A stretch of 64,000 nt of DNA from Palsa-89 sp963824345 (GCA_963824345.1 CAWGOZ010000023.1:62001-126000), one strand, 5' to 3'. Shown: positions 16,593 through 25,976, numbered from the stretch's first letter. Numbers and translations: made by a program. Notes: a model not told the origin generated them from the sequence alone.

Positions 16593-19475
16593 ATGACGAA
16601 AATCCGCATTAACGAGCTGGCAAGGCAACTCGAAGTTCCGTCGCACGCAATTATCGACATGTTGCCCGAGCTCGGTGTTTCCGAGAAAAAAACCCATTCC
16701 AGTTCCATTGACGAGCCGGTCGCGCTAATCATACGGGAGCGCTTGCAGGGCGGGGGTGGCGACGCGGCCCGCCGTGAATCCAACAGCTCCGTGGCCGTTG
16801 CAGAACCTGAAGCTGTCGAAGAGCGCGCTTGGCCCGAACCGGCGGTGGCGCACGTTCCGGTGGTCCCAAAACCAGCCGCACCGATTGTTGAACCACCCGT
16901 CGCAACCGCCCAGGAGGCCACCGTTACCATCGTTGAAGAACCGCTCCGCAGCAAGCCTGCGCCTTTGAGGCCGCCTTTGTCGGCTGGTGGCGTGGCGCCG
17001 CTGCATCCCCCGTTGCGCACCGGTCCGATTCCGGCTCGTCCGGTCCCTGCGCCGCGACCTGGGCAGATCCTGTCGGGGCCGCGACAGCCCATACCAGCGG
17101 CTACGCCTGCCGCGCCAATGCCGCCTCCGTCGATTACGATTCCAGCTGCTCCAGTGGCCAGGACCGCTCCCCCGCCAAGCACGCAGGCGCCTGCCGAAGC
17201 AGGGTCGCCGGCGATGCCAATCCAGGCCGCAATGCCGACGCCTGGCACGCCCTTGCGGCCGCAGCCGCGTCAAAGTCTGGCTGGTCAACCGGCGGCGCGG
17301 CCTGTTGTGCCGCCTCGTGCCGACATGGTGGCAAGGCTGCAGCAGACGCGTCCGGCGCCCGGTCAGGTGCAACCGCAGGCTCCGCGGCCCGGGTTGCCCA
17401 CTCGCAGTTCGACAGTGGTTCCCGGACAGCCCATCTACCGTGGTCCGATTCGCCCCGGCCAGCCCGTCATGCGGGGGCCCGGAGTGGGTACCGGCGCGCC
17501 CGGATCCGGAGGAGCGCCAGGAGGCTTTCGCCGGCCCCGTACTTTGCATCCCACGTCGCCTCTGCGAGCCGAGCCCGCAACCCCGATCCCAACCGAACAG
17601 CAGCGCCGGCATCAAGGCAAGCCGGTCAGCCGCGACCGGCATCGCGATCAGGAGCAGGAAGAGGGCCGGCTGCGGATGCCGATGCGCCGCGAGCAATCCG
17701 CCGCGCCGCCGCCCATCGATCGCGAAATTACGATTTCCGAAGGCGTTACGGTCAAGGAACTTTCAGAAAAGCTCGGCATCAAAGCCAACCTGGTGATCAA
17801 GAAGCTGGTGGAGAAGAAAATTTTCGCCACCATCAACCAAAACCTGGATGTCAAGATGGCCGAGGACTTGGCGCGCGAATTCGGAGCTTCCACCAATAAG
17901 ATCAGCTATGAGGAAGAGAGCACTCAGGAGATCACGGAAGCTGAGGTAACAACCGATAAAGTCAAGCGCGCCCCCGTGGTCACCATCATGGGCCATGTGG
18001 ATCATGGAAAAACATCGCTGCTGGATGCGATTCGTTCCGCGCACGTCGCCGATCGCGAGGCCGGCGGGATCACGCAGCACATCGGCGCTTATTACGTCGA
18101 GAAGAACGGCCGCAAGATCGTGTTTATCGACACGCCCGGCCACGAAGCGTTCACGCGCATGCGCGCCCGCGGCGCCAAAGTCACCGATATCGTCATCCTG
18201 GTGGTGGCCGCCGACGACGGCGTGATGCCGCAGACGCTGGAAGCCATCGATCACGCCAAAGCAGCCGGCGCGCCCATCATCGTCGCCATTAACAAGACCG
18301 ATAAACCCGATGCCCATCCGGAGCGCGTTAAGCAGCAGCTGGCCGATCGTGGCCTGCTGGCCGAGGACTGGGGCGGGGACACCGTCATGGTGGAAGTTTC
18401 CGCCAAAACACACAAGGGTCTCGATCTTCTGCTCGAAATGATACTGCTGGTAACCGACATGCTGGATCTGAAGGCCAACCCGGACCGTCCCGCGGTAGGC
18501 AACGTTCTGGAAGCCAATCTCGACCGCGGCCGAGGACCGGTTGCCACTGTGCTGGTGCGCAACGGCACGCTGCGCGTGGGCGACTATTTCATCTGCGGCT
18601 CGGTGTTCGGCAAAGTCCGAGCGATGTTCGACGATCGCGGCGGCCCGCTCCGGGAAGCCGAACCGTCCATGCCAGTGGAAGTGCTGGGTCTGGATTCGCT
18701 ACCCGAGGTCGGCGATATGTTCCAGGTGGTCACCGACACCGCCAAAGCCAAACAGATCGTTATCTATCGCGAAGCCAAGGCGCGCAACGTCGCCATGTCC
18801 AAGAGCGGCCGCATGACGCTGGAACAGTTCCATGAGCAGTTGAAGGAAGGCGAGGTAAAGGAGCTCAACATCATCCTCAAGACCAACGTCAGCGGAACGG
18901 CCGAGGTGCTTTCCGATATGATGCAAAAGCTTTCCACCGACAAGGTTCGTATCCGCGTGCTGCGCAGCGCCGTGGGAGCCATCAATGAAAGCGACGTGCT
19001 GCTGGCCTCCACATCGAACGCGATCATCGTCGGATTCAACGTCCGGCCGGAAAGAAACGCCAGTACGCTGGCGGAGCAGGAAAAAGTCGACATCCGCCTG
19101 CATACCATCATCTACGAGCTCACCGACGAGCTGAAGCGCGCCATGACCGGCATGCTGGAGCCGGTGTTCAAAGAGGTCTATCAGGGCCGCGCCGAGGTGC
19201 GCGAGGTATTCCGCATCAGCAAGGTCGGCAACGTGGCCGGCTGCATGGTGATCGACGGCTTCATCAAGCGCGACAGCGAAGTGCGGGTGCTGCGCGACAA
19301 TGTGGTGGTGTTCACTGGAAAGATGGAATCGTTGAAGCGCTTCAAAAACGACGCCAGCGAAGTAAAGACCGGATTCGAATGCGGCGTCACCGTGCGCAAT
19401 TTCGCCGACATCAAGCCCAAAGACATCATCGAAGCTTTCGTTACTGAGCGAGTCGCCGTAGAGGCGATGGCGTAG
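16593..19475 (+). CDS. infB: Translation initiation factor IF-2
   Basis: IF-2 is the GTPase that delivers initiator tRNA to the 30S subunit. Of 960 residues, the first 50 are an IF2-N domain (IRINELARQLEV), about 70-370 are a Pro/Ala/Arg-rich unstructured linker, a second IF2-N domain follows (VKELSEKLGIKANLVIKKLV), and the G domain begins near residue 466 with GHVDHGKTS, DTPGHEAF and NKTDKPD. The C-terminal tRNA-binding domains are complete. ATG at 16593 is preferred to the in-frame GTG at 16581 because MTKIRINELA is the normal opening. The ylxR-type gene often found between nusA and infB is absent. Confidence 0.96.
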   Translation: MTKIRINELARQLEVPSHAIIDMLPELGVSEKKTHSSSIDEPVALIIRERLQGGGGDAARRESNSSVAVAEPEAVEERAWPEPAVAHVPVVPKPAAPIVEPPVATAQEATVTIVEEPLRSKPAPLRPPLSAGGVAPLHPPLRTGPIPARPVPAPRPGQILSGPRQPIPAATPAAPMPPPSITIPAAPVARTAPPPSTQAPAEAGSPAMPIQAAMPTPGTPLRPQPRQSLAGQPAARPVVPPRADMVARLQQTRPAPGQVQPQAPRPGLPTRSSTVVPGQPIYRGPIRPGQPVMRGPGVGTGAPGSGGAPGGFRRPRTLHPTSPLRAEPATPIPTEQQRRHQGKPVSRDRHRDQEQEEGRLRMPMRREQSAAPPPIDREITISEGVTVKELSEKLGIKANLVIKKLVEKKIFATINQNLDVKMAEDLAREFGASTNKISYEEESTQEITEAEVTTDKVKRAPVVTIMGHVDHGKTSLLDAIRSAHVADREAGGITQHIGAYYVEKNGRKIVFIDTPGHEAFTRMRARGAKVTDIVILVVAADDGVMPQTLEAIDHAKAAGAPIIVAINKTDKPDAHPERVKQQLADRGLLAEDWGGDTVMVEVSAKTHKGLDLLLEMILLVTDMLDLKANPDRPAVGNVLEANLDRGRGPVATVLVRNGTLRVGDYFICGSVFGKVRAMFDDRGGPLREAEPSMPVEVLGLDSLPEVGDMFQVVTDTAKAKQIVIYREAKARNVAMSKSGRMTLEQFHEQLKEGEVKELNIILKTNVSGTAEVLSDMMQKLSTDKVRIRVLRSAVGAINESDVLLASTSNAIIVGFNVRPERNASTLAEQEKVDIRLHTIIYELTDELKRAMTGMLEPVFKEVYQGRAEVREVFRISKVGNVAGCMVIDGFIKRDSEVRVLRDNVVVFTGKMESLKRFKNDASEVKTGFECGVTVRNFADIKPKDIIEAFVTERVAVEAMA

Positions 19476-19492
19476 ACGCGGCCGGGGTTGAA

Positions 19493-19780
19493 ATGCCCAG
19501 CGTTGGTGTCTTGACCCTGGAACTTCACATTGAAGGCGCCCTTTCGCTCAAGGACAAGCGCCACACCGTGAAAAGTTTGAAAGACCGGTTGCGCGCCAAG
19601 TTCAACGTCGCCGTAGCGGAAATCGGCTATCAGGATCTCTGGCAGCGCTCGCTGGTTTCCGCCGTAACTGTTTCCGGGGACCACGCCCACGCCGAACAGG
19701 TGCTCCAACGCGTGGAGCGCGAGGCCGCTGGGCTGCTGGGCGGAATTCTTGTCGGATCAAGCGTGGAGTGGATTGAATAG
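19493..19780 (+). CDS. DUF503 family protein (YlxP-like)
   Basis: This 95-residue protein matches DUF503, with the openings VGVLTLELHIEGALSLKDKRHTVKSLKDRLRAKFNVAV split over the first half and AEIGYQDLWQRS in the middle. Members form small alpha/beta proteins of unknown biochemical role and are regularly encoded between infB and rbfA. It starts 18 bases after infB and ends 7 bases before rbfA, so it is clearly in the translation operon. A role linked to ribosome assembly or initiation is guessed from context only. Confidence 0.9.
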   Translation: MPSVGVLTLELHIEGALSLKDKRHTVKSLKDRLRAKFNVAVAEIGYQDLWQRSLVSAVTVSGDHAHAEQVLQRVEREAAGLLGGILVGSSVEWIE

Positions 19781-19786
19781 GTTGGC

Positions 19787-20137
19787 ATGGCACATCGTAC
19801 CGAACGGGTTTCCGAAGCGCTTCGCGAAGAATTGACCGAGCTCATCGGCTACGAACTTTCCGATCCCCGCATTAGCTCGGCCGTCGTCACCGGCATCGAG
19901 GTCACCCCCGATAAGCGGCACGCGCTGGTCCGGATAGGAGTGGCCGACGGATCGGACGTTCAGCAAGCGCTCGCCGCCCTGGATCATGCGAGCCCATTCC
20001 TGCGCCACCAACTCGCCGTCCGCCTGGAGCTTTTTCGCATCCCGGAGCTGCATTTCGAGGCCGATGTGGCCACCGAACTGGGCGGACGCATGGATCACCT
20101 GCTCAGACGCATCAAGAAGGGCCGTCCCCGCGAATAG
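19787..20137 (+). CDS. rbfA: Ribosome-binding factor A
   Basis: RbfA binds the 30S subunit near 16S rRNA helix 1 and is needed for late maturation, especially in the cold. The 116-residue protein has the single KH-like domain with RVSEALREELTELI near the N-terminus and the VYVS-like central strand represented by HALVRIGV; it ends with the family sequence PELHFEAD followed by a helix. It is the last gene of the rimP operon. I see no clear terminator after it. Confidence 0.93.
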   Translation: MAHRTERVSEALREELTELIGYELSDPRISSAVVTGIEVTPDKRHALVRIGVADGSDVQQALAALDHASPFLRHQLAVRLELFRIPELHFEADVATELGGRMDHLLRRIKKGRPRE

Positions 20138-20209
20138 CCACACCGGTTTCCTAAGTATTTGAATCTAAAACAGAACCGAGCTCTCAATTCGAGCTTGCGC
20201 ACAATTTAA

Positions 20210-20260
20210 GCCCAAACTATTGACAGTAGGGCTTGGTCCAAGCGCTACTATAATTTGGGC
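20210..20260 (+). promoter_or_regulatory. Putative hemE promoter with nested inverted repeats
   Basis: The gap before hemE holds a perfect TATAAT (20249-20254) and a perfect TTGACA (20220-20225), but they are 23 bases apart, too far for a normal sigma-70 promoter. Between them is the palindrome GCTTGG-T-CCAAGC (20231-20243). Flanking both is a second inverted pair, GCCCAAA (20210-20216) and TTTGGGC (20254-20260). The pattern suggests an operator and an activator-dependent promoter, but no regulator is identified. Confidence 0.45.
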
Positions 20261-20319
20261 CGTTTGACAGCCCCACGTTAATTACACATGCTCAAAAACG
20301 AAATCACGCCAGGTTCACG

Positions 20320-21357
20320 ATGCGAATGGCCTCAATGAATAGCCGCTTTCTGGAAGCCTGCCGCCGCCGGCCGACCGATGTTCGGCCCGTTTGGTTCATG
20401 CGCCAAGCCGGGCGATACATGAAGCAGTACCGCGATATCCGCGCCAAGGCCGGGATCCTGGAAATCTGCAAGCGTCCCGATCTGGCCGCCGAGGTCACGC
20501 TGCAGCCGGTGGAATTTTTGGATGTCGACGCGGCCATCATTTTCGCCGACCTGCTGCTGCCGGTGGAGCCGATGGGGCTCAAGCTGAAGTTCCTGGCCGG
20601 CGAGGGGCCGCACATCGACAACCCGGTGCGGACTTCCGATGACGTCGATTCGCTCTCGATTTCGAACACCGACGATCTGAACTACGTCGGTGAGTCGATT
20701 CAACTCGTCACCCGTCAACTGGCCGGCCGCGTGCCCCTGATCGGTTTCGTGGGCGCGCCCTTTACGCTGGCCAGTTACATGATCGAAGGCGGACCCTCAA
20801 AGAATTTCGTGCGCACCAAGTCCATGATGTATAGCGACGAAACGCTGTGGCGGCGCCTGATGGGCAAGCTGGTGGACGTGCTGGGTCCGTTCGCGCTCAG
20901 CCAGGTGACGGCTGGCGCGCGCGCCATCCAGGTATTCGATAGCTGGGTGGGCGCCCTGAGTCCCGACGACTACGTACGTTTCGTCGCGCCCTATTCGCGG
21001 GCGTTGATCGAGCGCATCCGCACCGCCAGCGTCCCGGTGATCCATTTCGGCACGGGAGCTTCCGGATTTTTCCGCGAACTGCACGCCGCCGGCGGTGATG
21101 TGATGGGCGTCGACTGGCGCATCAACATCGACCAGGCCTGGATGGACATCAGCTATCGCTCCGCCATCCAGGGCAACTTGGATCCGGCCGTTCTTTTTGC
21201 GCCGCTGCCCGAGTTGAAGATGCGGGTCCACGAGCTGTTGAAGCGAACCGGAACCCGGCCCGGGCACATTTTTAATCTCGGCCACGGCATCTTGCCCGAG
21301 ACCCCTCCCGACAATGTGCGCGCCGTGGTGGATTTCGTGCGCGAATTCAAGATGTAG
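20320..21357 (+). CDS. hemE: Uroporphyrinogen decarboxylase
   Basis: HemE converts uroporphyrinogen III to coproporphyrinogen III in the cytoplasm. The 345-residue protein has the signature PVWFMRQAGRYMKQYR near the N-terminus, the second signature GFVGAPFTLASYMIEGG, and the C-terminal FNLGHGILPETPPDNV. All are intact and the length is normal. The start may be ATG at 20320 or 20335; the first has the better upstream spacing. hemG follows with a gap of one base, so the two are translationally close. Confidence 0.95.
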   Translation: MRMASMNSRFLEACRRRPTDVRPVWFMRQAGRYMKQYRDIRAKAGILEICKRPDLAAEVTLQPVEFLDVDAAIIFADLLLPVEPMGLKLKFLAGEGPHIDNPVRTSDDVDSLSISNTDDLNYVGESIQLVTRQLAGRVPLIGFVGAPFTLASYMIEGGPSKNFVRTKSMMYSDETLWRRLMGKLVDVLGPFALSQVTAGARAIQVFDSWVGALSPDDYVRFVAPYSRALIERIRTASVPVIHFGTGASGFFRELHAAGGDVMGVDWRINIDQAWMDISYRSAIQGNLDPAVLFAPLPELKMRVHELLKRTGTRPGHIFNLGHGILPETPPDNVRAVVDFVREFKM

Positions 21358-21358
21358 T

Positions 21359-22726
21359 GTGAAGCACAAGGCACTCATCATCGGCGGCGGAATCTCCGGT
21401 CTCTCCGCTGCCTATTACCTCTCGAAAGCCGGCCTCCGTCCTACACTTCTAGAGCGCGGCCCGCGCATCGGCGGGGTGATGCAGACTTCCTTGGTGCAGG
21501 GATGCGTGCTCGAAGAAGGCCCCGACGGATTCCTGGGGGCCAAACCTTGGGCTCTGCAATTGATCCGCGAACTCGGACTAGCCGATCAAGTAATCGGCTC
21601 CAACGATCATTCCCGCATCGCCTACATCGTGAAGAATGGCAAACTCGTCCGGCTTCCCAAGGGCCTCATGATGATGGTTCCCACCAAATTTCTGCCAATC
21701 GCCGGGACCCCGCTGCTCAGTTGGACTGCCAAGATCCGCATGGGACTGGAACTTCTGCGGCGTCCGAAAGGCCCGCAGCCGGACCGCTCAGTATATGATT
21801 TTCTGCTCGACCATTACGGCCAGGAATCCATCGACTATCTGGCCGATCCGCTGCTGGCCGGCGTCTATGGAGGCGATCCGCGCGAGATGAGCGTGAACAG
21901 CGTCCTGCCTCGCTTCGTAGATCTCGAGACCAAATACGGAAGCCTCACCCGGGGAGCGATCGCGGAGCCGAGTCCCAAGGCCGCGGGAGCCAGTCCCTTC
22001 CTGCAGACGCTGAAGGGCGGATTGGGACAGCTCGCAACGGCGCTGCGGCCGAGTGCGGACATCATCCACGCCAACGCCGAGACATTGGAGCAAACTAGCG
22101 CCGGATTCCGGGTGCGAGTGGATGGCGACTGGCTGGAGGCGGAACATGTGGTGCTGGCTACGCCCGCGTACGATGGGGCGCAATTGTTAGCAGATTCCGA
22201 GCCCGAGCTTTCGCGCTTGCTATCGAGCATCCCGTACGCAACTTCCATTACATTGGCGCTGGGCTACCGGAAGGCAGCCATCCAACATCCGATGAAGGGT
22301 CACGGATTCCTGGTTCCCAAAAAGGAGCGCAAATACATTTTCGGTTGCACCTGGGTGGGCAACAAGTTCCACTATCGCGTGCCGGACAACATGGTTGTGC
22401 TGCGCTGCTTCCTCGGCGCGGGCGCCATGCCCCTTTCCGACGAAGCGCTGGTGGATGCGGCGCGCGCCGAATTGCGCGAGATCATGAATGTCGAGGCGGA
22501 GCCCGTATTTCACAACATCGCCCGATGGCCCGGTTCGATGGCCCAATACACGGTTGGACATCAACAGCGCGTGGGGCGGATGGAAGAAATCGCGCGCGCG
22601 ATACCGGGTTTCCATTTGGCCGGCAACGCCTATCACGGAGTCGGAATTCCCGATTGCGTCCGCATGGGCCAGGAGGCCGCCACGGCCATCATTTCCGGAT
22701 ATAAACGCGAGCTTCAGCCGGCGTAA
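21359..22726 (+). CDS. hemY: Protoporphyrinogen/coproporphyrinogen oxidase (HemY-type)
   Basis: This 455-residue FAD enzyme aromatises protoporphyrinogen or coproporphyrinogen late in haem synthesis. The FAD-binding motif IIGGGISGLSAAYYLSKAG opens the protein, followed by GPRIGGVMQT and PDGFLGAKPWAL. The C-terminal HLAGNAYHGVGIPDCVRMG is the usual FAD-binding end of this family. The start is GTG at 21359, immediately after the hemE stop. Its 3' end overlaps the convergent secreted-protein gene by 38 bases. I cannot tell whether the coproporphyrin or protoporphyrin route is used. Confidence 0.92.
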   Translation: MKHKALIIGGGISGLSAAYYLSKAGLRPTLLERGPRIGGVMQTSLVQGCVLEEGPDGFLGAKPWALQLIRELGLADQVIGSNDHSRIAYIVKNGKLVRLPKGLMMMVPTKFLPIAGTPLLSWTAKIRMGLELLRRPKGPQPDRSVYDFLLDHYGQESIDYLADPLLAGVYGGDPREMSVNSVLPRFVDLETKYGSLTRGAIAEPSPKAAGASPFLQTLKGGLGQLATALRPSADIIHANAETLEQTSAGFRVRVDGDWLEAEHVVLATPAYDGAQLLADSEPELSRLLSSIPYATSITLALGYRKAAIQHPMKGHGFLVPKKERKYIFGCTWVGNKFHYRVPDNMVVLRCFLGAGAMPLSDEALVDAARAELREIMNVEAEPVFHNIARWPGSMAQYTVGHQQRVGRMEEIARAIPGFHLAGNAYHGVGIPDCVRMGQEAATAIISGYKRELQPA

Positions 22727-23252
22727 CCACGATGCGATCCACGTTGGCGGCTAGCTCGAACGGCTGGTCGATCTTCGCGTCGGGATAAAACGGCAGGAAG
22801 AAGTTCTGGATCAGAAAATCGAGCGGCGCGCCCGTGACCGCCAAACCGCCGACCTCCACACGTAACAGGTGCACGGTGGCCCGGCCATTCGCGGACTGGA
22901 CCGCGGCCCGCACCGTCACCTGCTTCTCGCCTTCGATCAACTTCGCGATCAGGAAATTGGTTTGGACACCCGCGGCGCGCCGCACCTTGAGGAAGTCGAT
23001 CCGCGCGGATGCGCTGGCCATACCAGTTTCCAATTGCAGCCGAGGATCGCGGAAACCGTCCGGGACGACGGACGGCGCCTTGACGCGCGCCCAGGCGTTG
23101 AGCTCCTCCAGCGTGAAATGAAACACCGCGCCGGGCTTGGCCTTGCCGCTCTCGATCAGGTCCAGCCGCGCTGTGACGTTGGCCGCCAGCGGATTGGCCG
23201 CCCAAACCGCCAGTGCGCCCGCTAGCAAGAGAATCGAGACCCGCAAGCCCAA
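22689..23252 (-). CDS. Secreted hypothetical protein, 187 residues
   Basis: I do not recognise a named family. There is a clear signal peptide (MGLRVSILLLAGALAVWAAN), then a mature region of about 165 residues that looks like mixed alpha/beta, with FTLEELNAWARVKAP near its start and strand-like segments (VTVRAAVQSANGRATVHLLRVEVGG split in two). It is probably periplasmic. The gene is convergent with hemY and overlaps it by 38 bases, and it is divergent from the SYLF gene with a 57-base gap. The codon pattern matches neighbours, so it is likely a real gene. Confidence 0.7.
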   Translation of the reverse strand: MGLRVSILLLAGALAVWAANPLAANVTARLDLIESGKAKPGAVFHFTLEELNAWARVKAPSVVPDGFRDPRLQLETGMASASARIDFLKVRRAAGVQTNFLIAKLIEGEKQVTVRAAVQSANGRATVHLLRVEVGGLAVTGAPLDFLIQNFFLPFYPDAKIDQPFELAANVDRIVVTPAEARVYIRK

Positions 23253-23309
23253 CCTTCATCATATAGGCTTGGAACTGCTGGTCTGTTAGAATCATGCCTG
23301 GGAGACCTC

Positions 23310-23981
23310 ATGAGAACAGCTCAAGTAGCGCTTCTTTTGGCGACCGGAAGCCTGCTCCACGCAGCCGGCGACGCAGCGAAACGGCTGGACGATGCCGCTG
23401 TAATGCTGACCGAAATTATGTCCGCGCCCGACAAGGGCATTCCGCAGGATCTGCTCCACAGGGCGCAGTGCGTTGTTCTCGTACCCGGCCTCAAGAAGGG
23501 GGCCTTCATCGTGGGCGCGAAGTATGGCAAGGGCTTCATGCTGTGCCGCAAGCCCACCGGAGTTGGCTGGTCGGCTCCGGCGGCCATTCGCGTGGAAGGC
23601 GGAAGCTTTGGCTTTCAGATCGGCGGATCGGAAACCGACGTGGTGATGCTGGTGAACGGCGAATCAGGCACCCGGAAGCTGCTCCAGGACAAATTCACCC
23701 TGGGCGCCGATGCATCGGTTGCAGGAGGTCCAGTCGGCCGCACTTCATCGGCTGAAACGGATGCGCAACTTCACGCCGAAATTCTCACCTGGTCGCGTTC
23801 GCGCGGGGCTTTCGCCGGGGTAGCGCTGGAAGGCGCCACTCTGCGCCCGGATGAAGACTGGAACACGGAGCTTTACGGAAAGTCGCTCACCAACGGCGAA
23901 ATCGTGTTGAGCAGCACCCCGGCGCCACCGGCGGCGGCCAAGCTGATCGCGGTGCTCGACAAATACTCCAGCCGAAAATAG
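23310..23981 (+). CDS. Secreted SYLF/Ysc84-domain lipid-binding protein
   Basis: The 223-residue protein has a signal peptide (residues 1-18) and a complete SYLF domain, including IPQDLLHRAQCVVLVPGLKKG, a GKGFMLCR segment and the GGSFGFQIG motif. SYLF domains bind phosphoinositides in eukaryotes; bacterial members are exported and of unknown role, probably membrane associated. The ATG at 23310 follows CTGGGAGACC. It ends directly against the convergent YncE-like gene with no gap. Confidence 0.88.
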   Translation: MRTAQVALLLATGSLLHAAGDAAKRLDDAAVMLTEIMSAPDKGIPQDLLHRAQCVVLVPGLKKGAFIVGAKYGKGFMLCRKPTGVGWSAPAAIRVEGGSFGFQIGGSETDVVMLVNGESGTRKLLQDKFTLGADASVAGGPVGRTSSAETDAQLHAEILTWSRSRGAFAGVALEGATLRPDEDWNTELYGKSLTNGEIVLSSTPAPPAAAKLIAVLDKYSSRK

Positions 23982-25976
23982 CTACTTTCCCTCGGCTTTG
24001 ATCGCTTGATATGGAGCTGGCGAAGGCTGCTGCGAAAAACTGGCGATCATCGGACGCGCCCCGGCGTCGAAGTGCGTCATTGGCCGCAGATGCAGGATCA
24101 GTTCGATGGTTCGCAGCACGGATGTCGTGTTGTACATGTTGCCGTCAGTAGCGCCGGTGTGGGTGTAGGGAGAAAGCAGCAACGCGGGCGACCGGCCGTA
24201 GCCCACGACGAAGATCGCGGTGCTCCCCCAAAACTTGCTGCGCGACACCGCTTCCACGATCATTCCAAGCCCCTGATCGTCGCCTAGCCGCATTAAAATC
24301 AGCGCGGGCATTTGATTGGAGGATTCGAATGCCGCTAGATCGTCGAGGAATTCCTGAGCGCCGCGGTATTTCAGGTTCGTGACTTTGGCCAGGGTTGAGT
24401 CGAGCGCTGTTTCGTTGACAACCCAAAAGCCGTAATTCCGCATCGAGATTCCCGCCGCAGCCGCGTTGGTCCAAAGATAACCTGCCGGTGGAAGAGCAGC
24501 CGGCTCACCGCCCTCGAAACCAGGGTTGAGGTTGCGGCCGGCGAAGTTGCTCGGCGCCATCTTTTCCACGTAATCGTTGGCGATCGCGGCGGTAGCCCAA
24601 TTCATTCCGTCGGCGATCGATTCGCCATTCACGTTGAAGTTGTCGAAGGTCACGAACTCGCGGGCGAGCTTCTGATGATTAGGGCCGGCGTTTTCAGCCC
24701 CGATGAGGATGTATATTACGTGCTGGATCGCCGCAGGAATGCCAGGGGGAATCTCATCGAGCTTGTCATCGCTGTAGGGCGAGTTGGATTTCACCTCGGC
24801 CGTGTAACTCGAGAGCGAGTCGTCCGTCAACGCCGGAATAAGTGACGCCGATCCAGTGGGGGGGCCTTTGCCATTCAACACCACCAGGCGGCCGTCGGCC
24901 AGCGCGGTGGCGGCCGTGGGATACCAGCCCGTGGGAACGAAGCCCAGCACCTGACTGCGGGCAGCGGTTACGTCCAGTACCCCCACAGCGTTCGCGTCTG
25001 AACAAACAACATACAAATGGCTTTGATCGGGACTAAGCGCCAGCGCGCTCGGCGTCATGCCGAGTGGATGATTCGGCGTGGTGGACATATTGATGGTTTC
25101 CACCACCCGCAAGTCGCCGTTGTCGGAAACTCCGGCCGCGTAAACATTGTTCGTATTCGCGGCGGAGACGAAGATACGGGCCTTGAATCCGCCGTCGCCC
25201 TGCCGGCCCTCTTCGGCGTCTTCGGCGCGAGTAGCGCGATCGCGCCACACCATATCGGTGGGATGCGCGCCCAGCCGCAGGGTCTGCAGCAGCGCGCCGG
25301 TGTTGGTTTGGTGACGGTACAGCGAGCCGTCGGCCCAACTGGAAACGTAAAACGACTTGCCGTCGGGGTTGAACAAAATGCGGTAGGGCCGGCGGCCGGT
25401 TTTGAAATGATCGATGACGATGCCGGACTGGGTATTCACCACCGCGATCGCGTCGTGGTACAAATCGCAGGCGTACAGCAGATGCCCGTCGGGATCGATC
25501 GCTACGTCGCCGATGAAATCGCGCGCGGACCGTTCCGCGGCTTTGACAATCTCGATTGTTCGCGTGGGCGCCAGCTTTCCGTTTTCATCGAAGGAGAACT
25601 CATAGACAGAGGCCTGCGATCCGCCTCCCACCCACAGTGTGCGGCCATTCGGTGAAAAGGCCAAGCCGAGCCAGGCATCGGTCACGGGCGTCCGGCCGAC
25701 TTCGTGACCGTCCTTAGTGTCCAGCACGATCAATGAGGGCTGATTAGCGCCGGCGTTGAGCGCCACCAGAAAGCGGCCGTCCTTGGACAGCCGCGCCGAC
25801 ATCGGCAAGGTGTCCAGCGGAATCTGCACGCCAGCGGGCTTCACGCGCCAGCCGGTTTTAAGCAGGAATGCGCCGTCGGGAAGAGGACCTACTTTTTCGC
25901 GCGGCGGGGGTTGCGAAGATGAGATGAGCGCCACCGCGAACAGAATAAGCGCGGCGAAGATGACTTGGGGTCTCAT
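23982..25976 (-). CDS. YncE-like propeller with degenerate phosphoesterase domain
   Basis: This secreted 664-residue protein starts with a signal peptide, then a seven-bladed YVTN/YncE-type propeller (about residues 40-400, with blades such as YRILFNPDGKSFYVSSW). The C-terminal part is clearly derived from the alkaline phosphatase-like domain usually joined to it: AREFVTFDNFNVNGE, NWATAAIANDYVEK, SVLRTIELIL. However, the metal and catalytic segments expected after VIYIL (about 419), after LMRL (about 560) and after IFVV (about 588) are missing, each as an in-frame gap. I infer a non-catalytic protein. Its ATG overlaps the nadE stop by 4 bases (ATGA), so the two are translationally coupled. 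Confidence 0.85.
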   Translation of the reverse strand: MRPQVIFAALILFAVALISSSQPPPREKVGPLPDGAFLLKTGWRVKPAGVQIPLDTLPMSARLSKDGRFLVALNAGANQPSLIVLDTKDGHEVGRTPVTDAWLGLAFSPNGRTLWVGGGSQASVYEFSFDENGKLAPTRTIEIVKAAERSARDFIGDVAIDPDGHLLYACDLYHDAIAVVNTQSGIVIDHFKTGRRPYRILFNPDGKSFYVSSWADGSLYRHQTNTGALLQTLRLGAHPTDMVWRDRATRAEDAEEGRQGDGGFKARIFVSAANTNNVYAAGVSDNGDLRVVETINMSTTPNHPLGMTPSALALSPDQSHLYVVCSDANAVGVLDVTAARSQVLGFVPTGWYPTAATALADGRLVVLNGKGPPTGSASLIPALTDDSLSSYTAEVKSNSPYSDDKLDEIPPGIPAAIQHVIYILIGAENAGPNHQKLAREFVTFDNFNVNGESIADGMNWATAAIANDYVEKMAPSNFAGRNLNPGFEGGEPAALPPAGYLWTNAAAAGISMRNYGFWVVNETALDSTLAKVTNLKYRGAQEFLDDLAAFESSNQMPALILMRLGDDQGLGMIVEAVSRSKFWGSTAIFVVGYGRSPALLLSPYTHTGATDGNMYNTTSVLRTIELILHLRPMTHFDAGARPMIASFSQQPSPAPYQAIKAEGK

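Noticed and set aside
16725..17696. 323-residue Arg-rich frame antisense to the IF-2 linker
   Set aside because: The Pro/Ala-rich linker of IF-2 gives an artificial open frame on the other strand.
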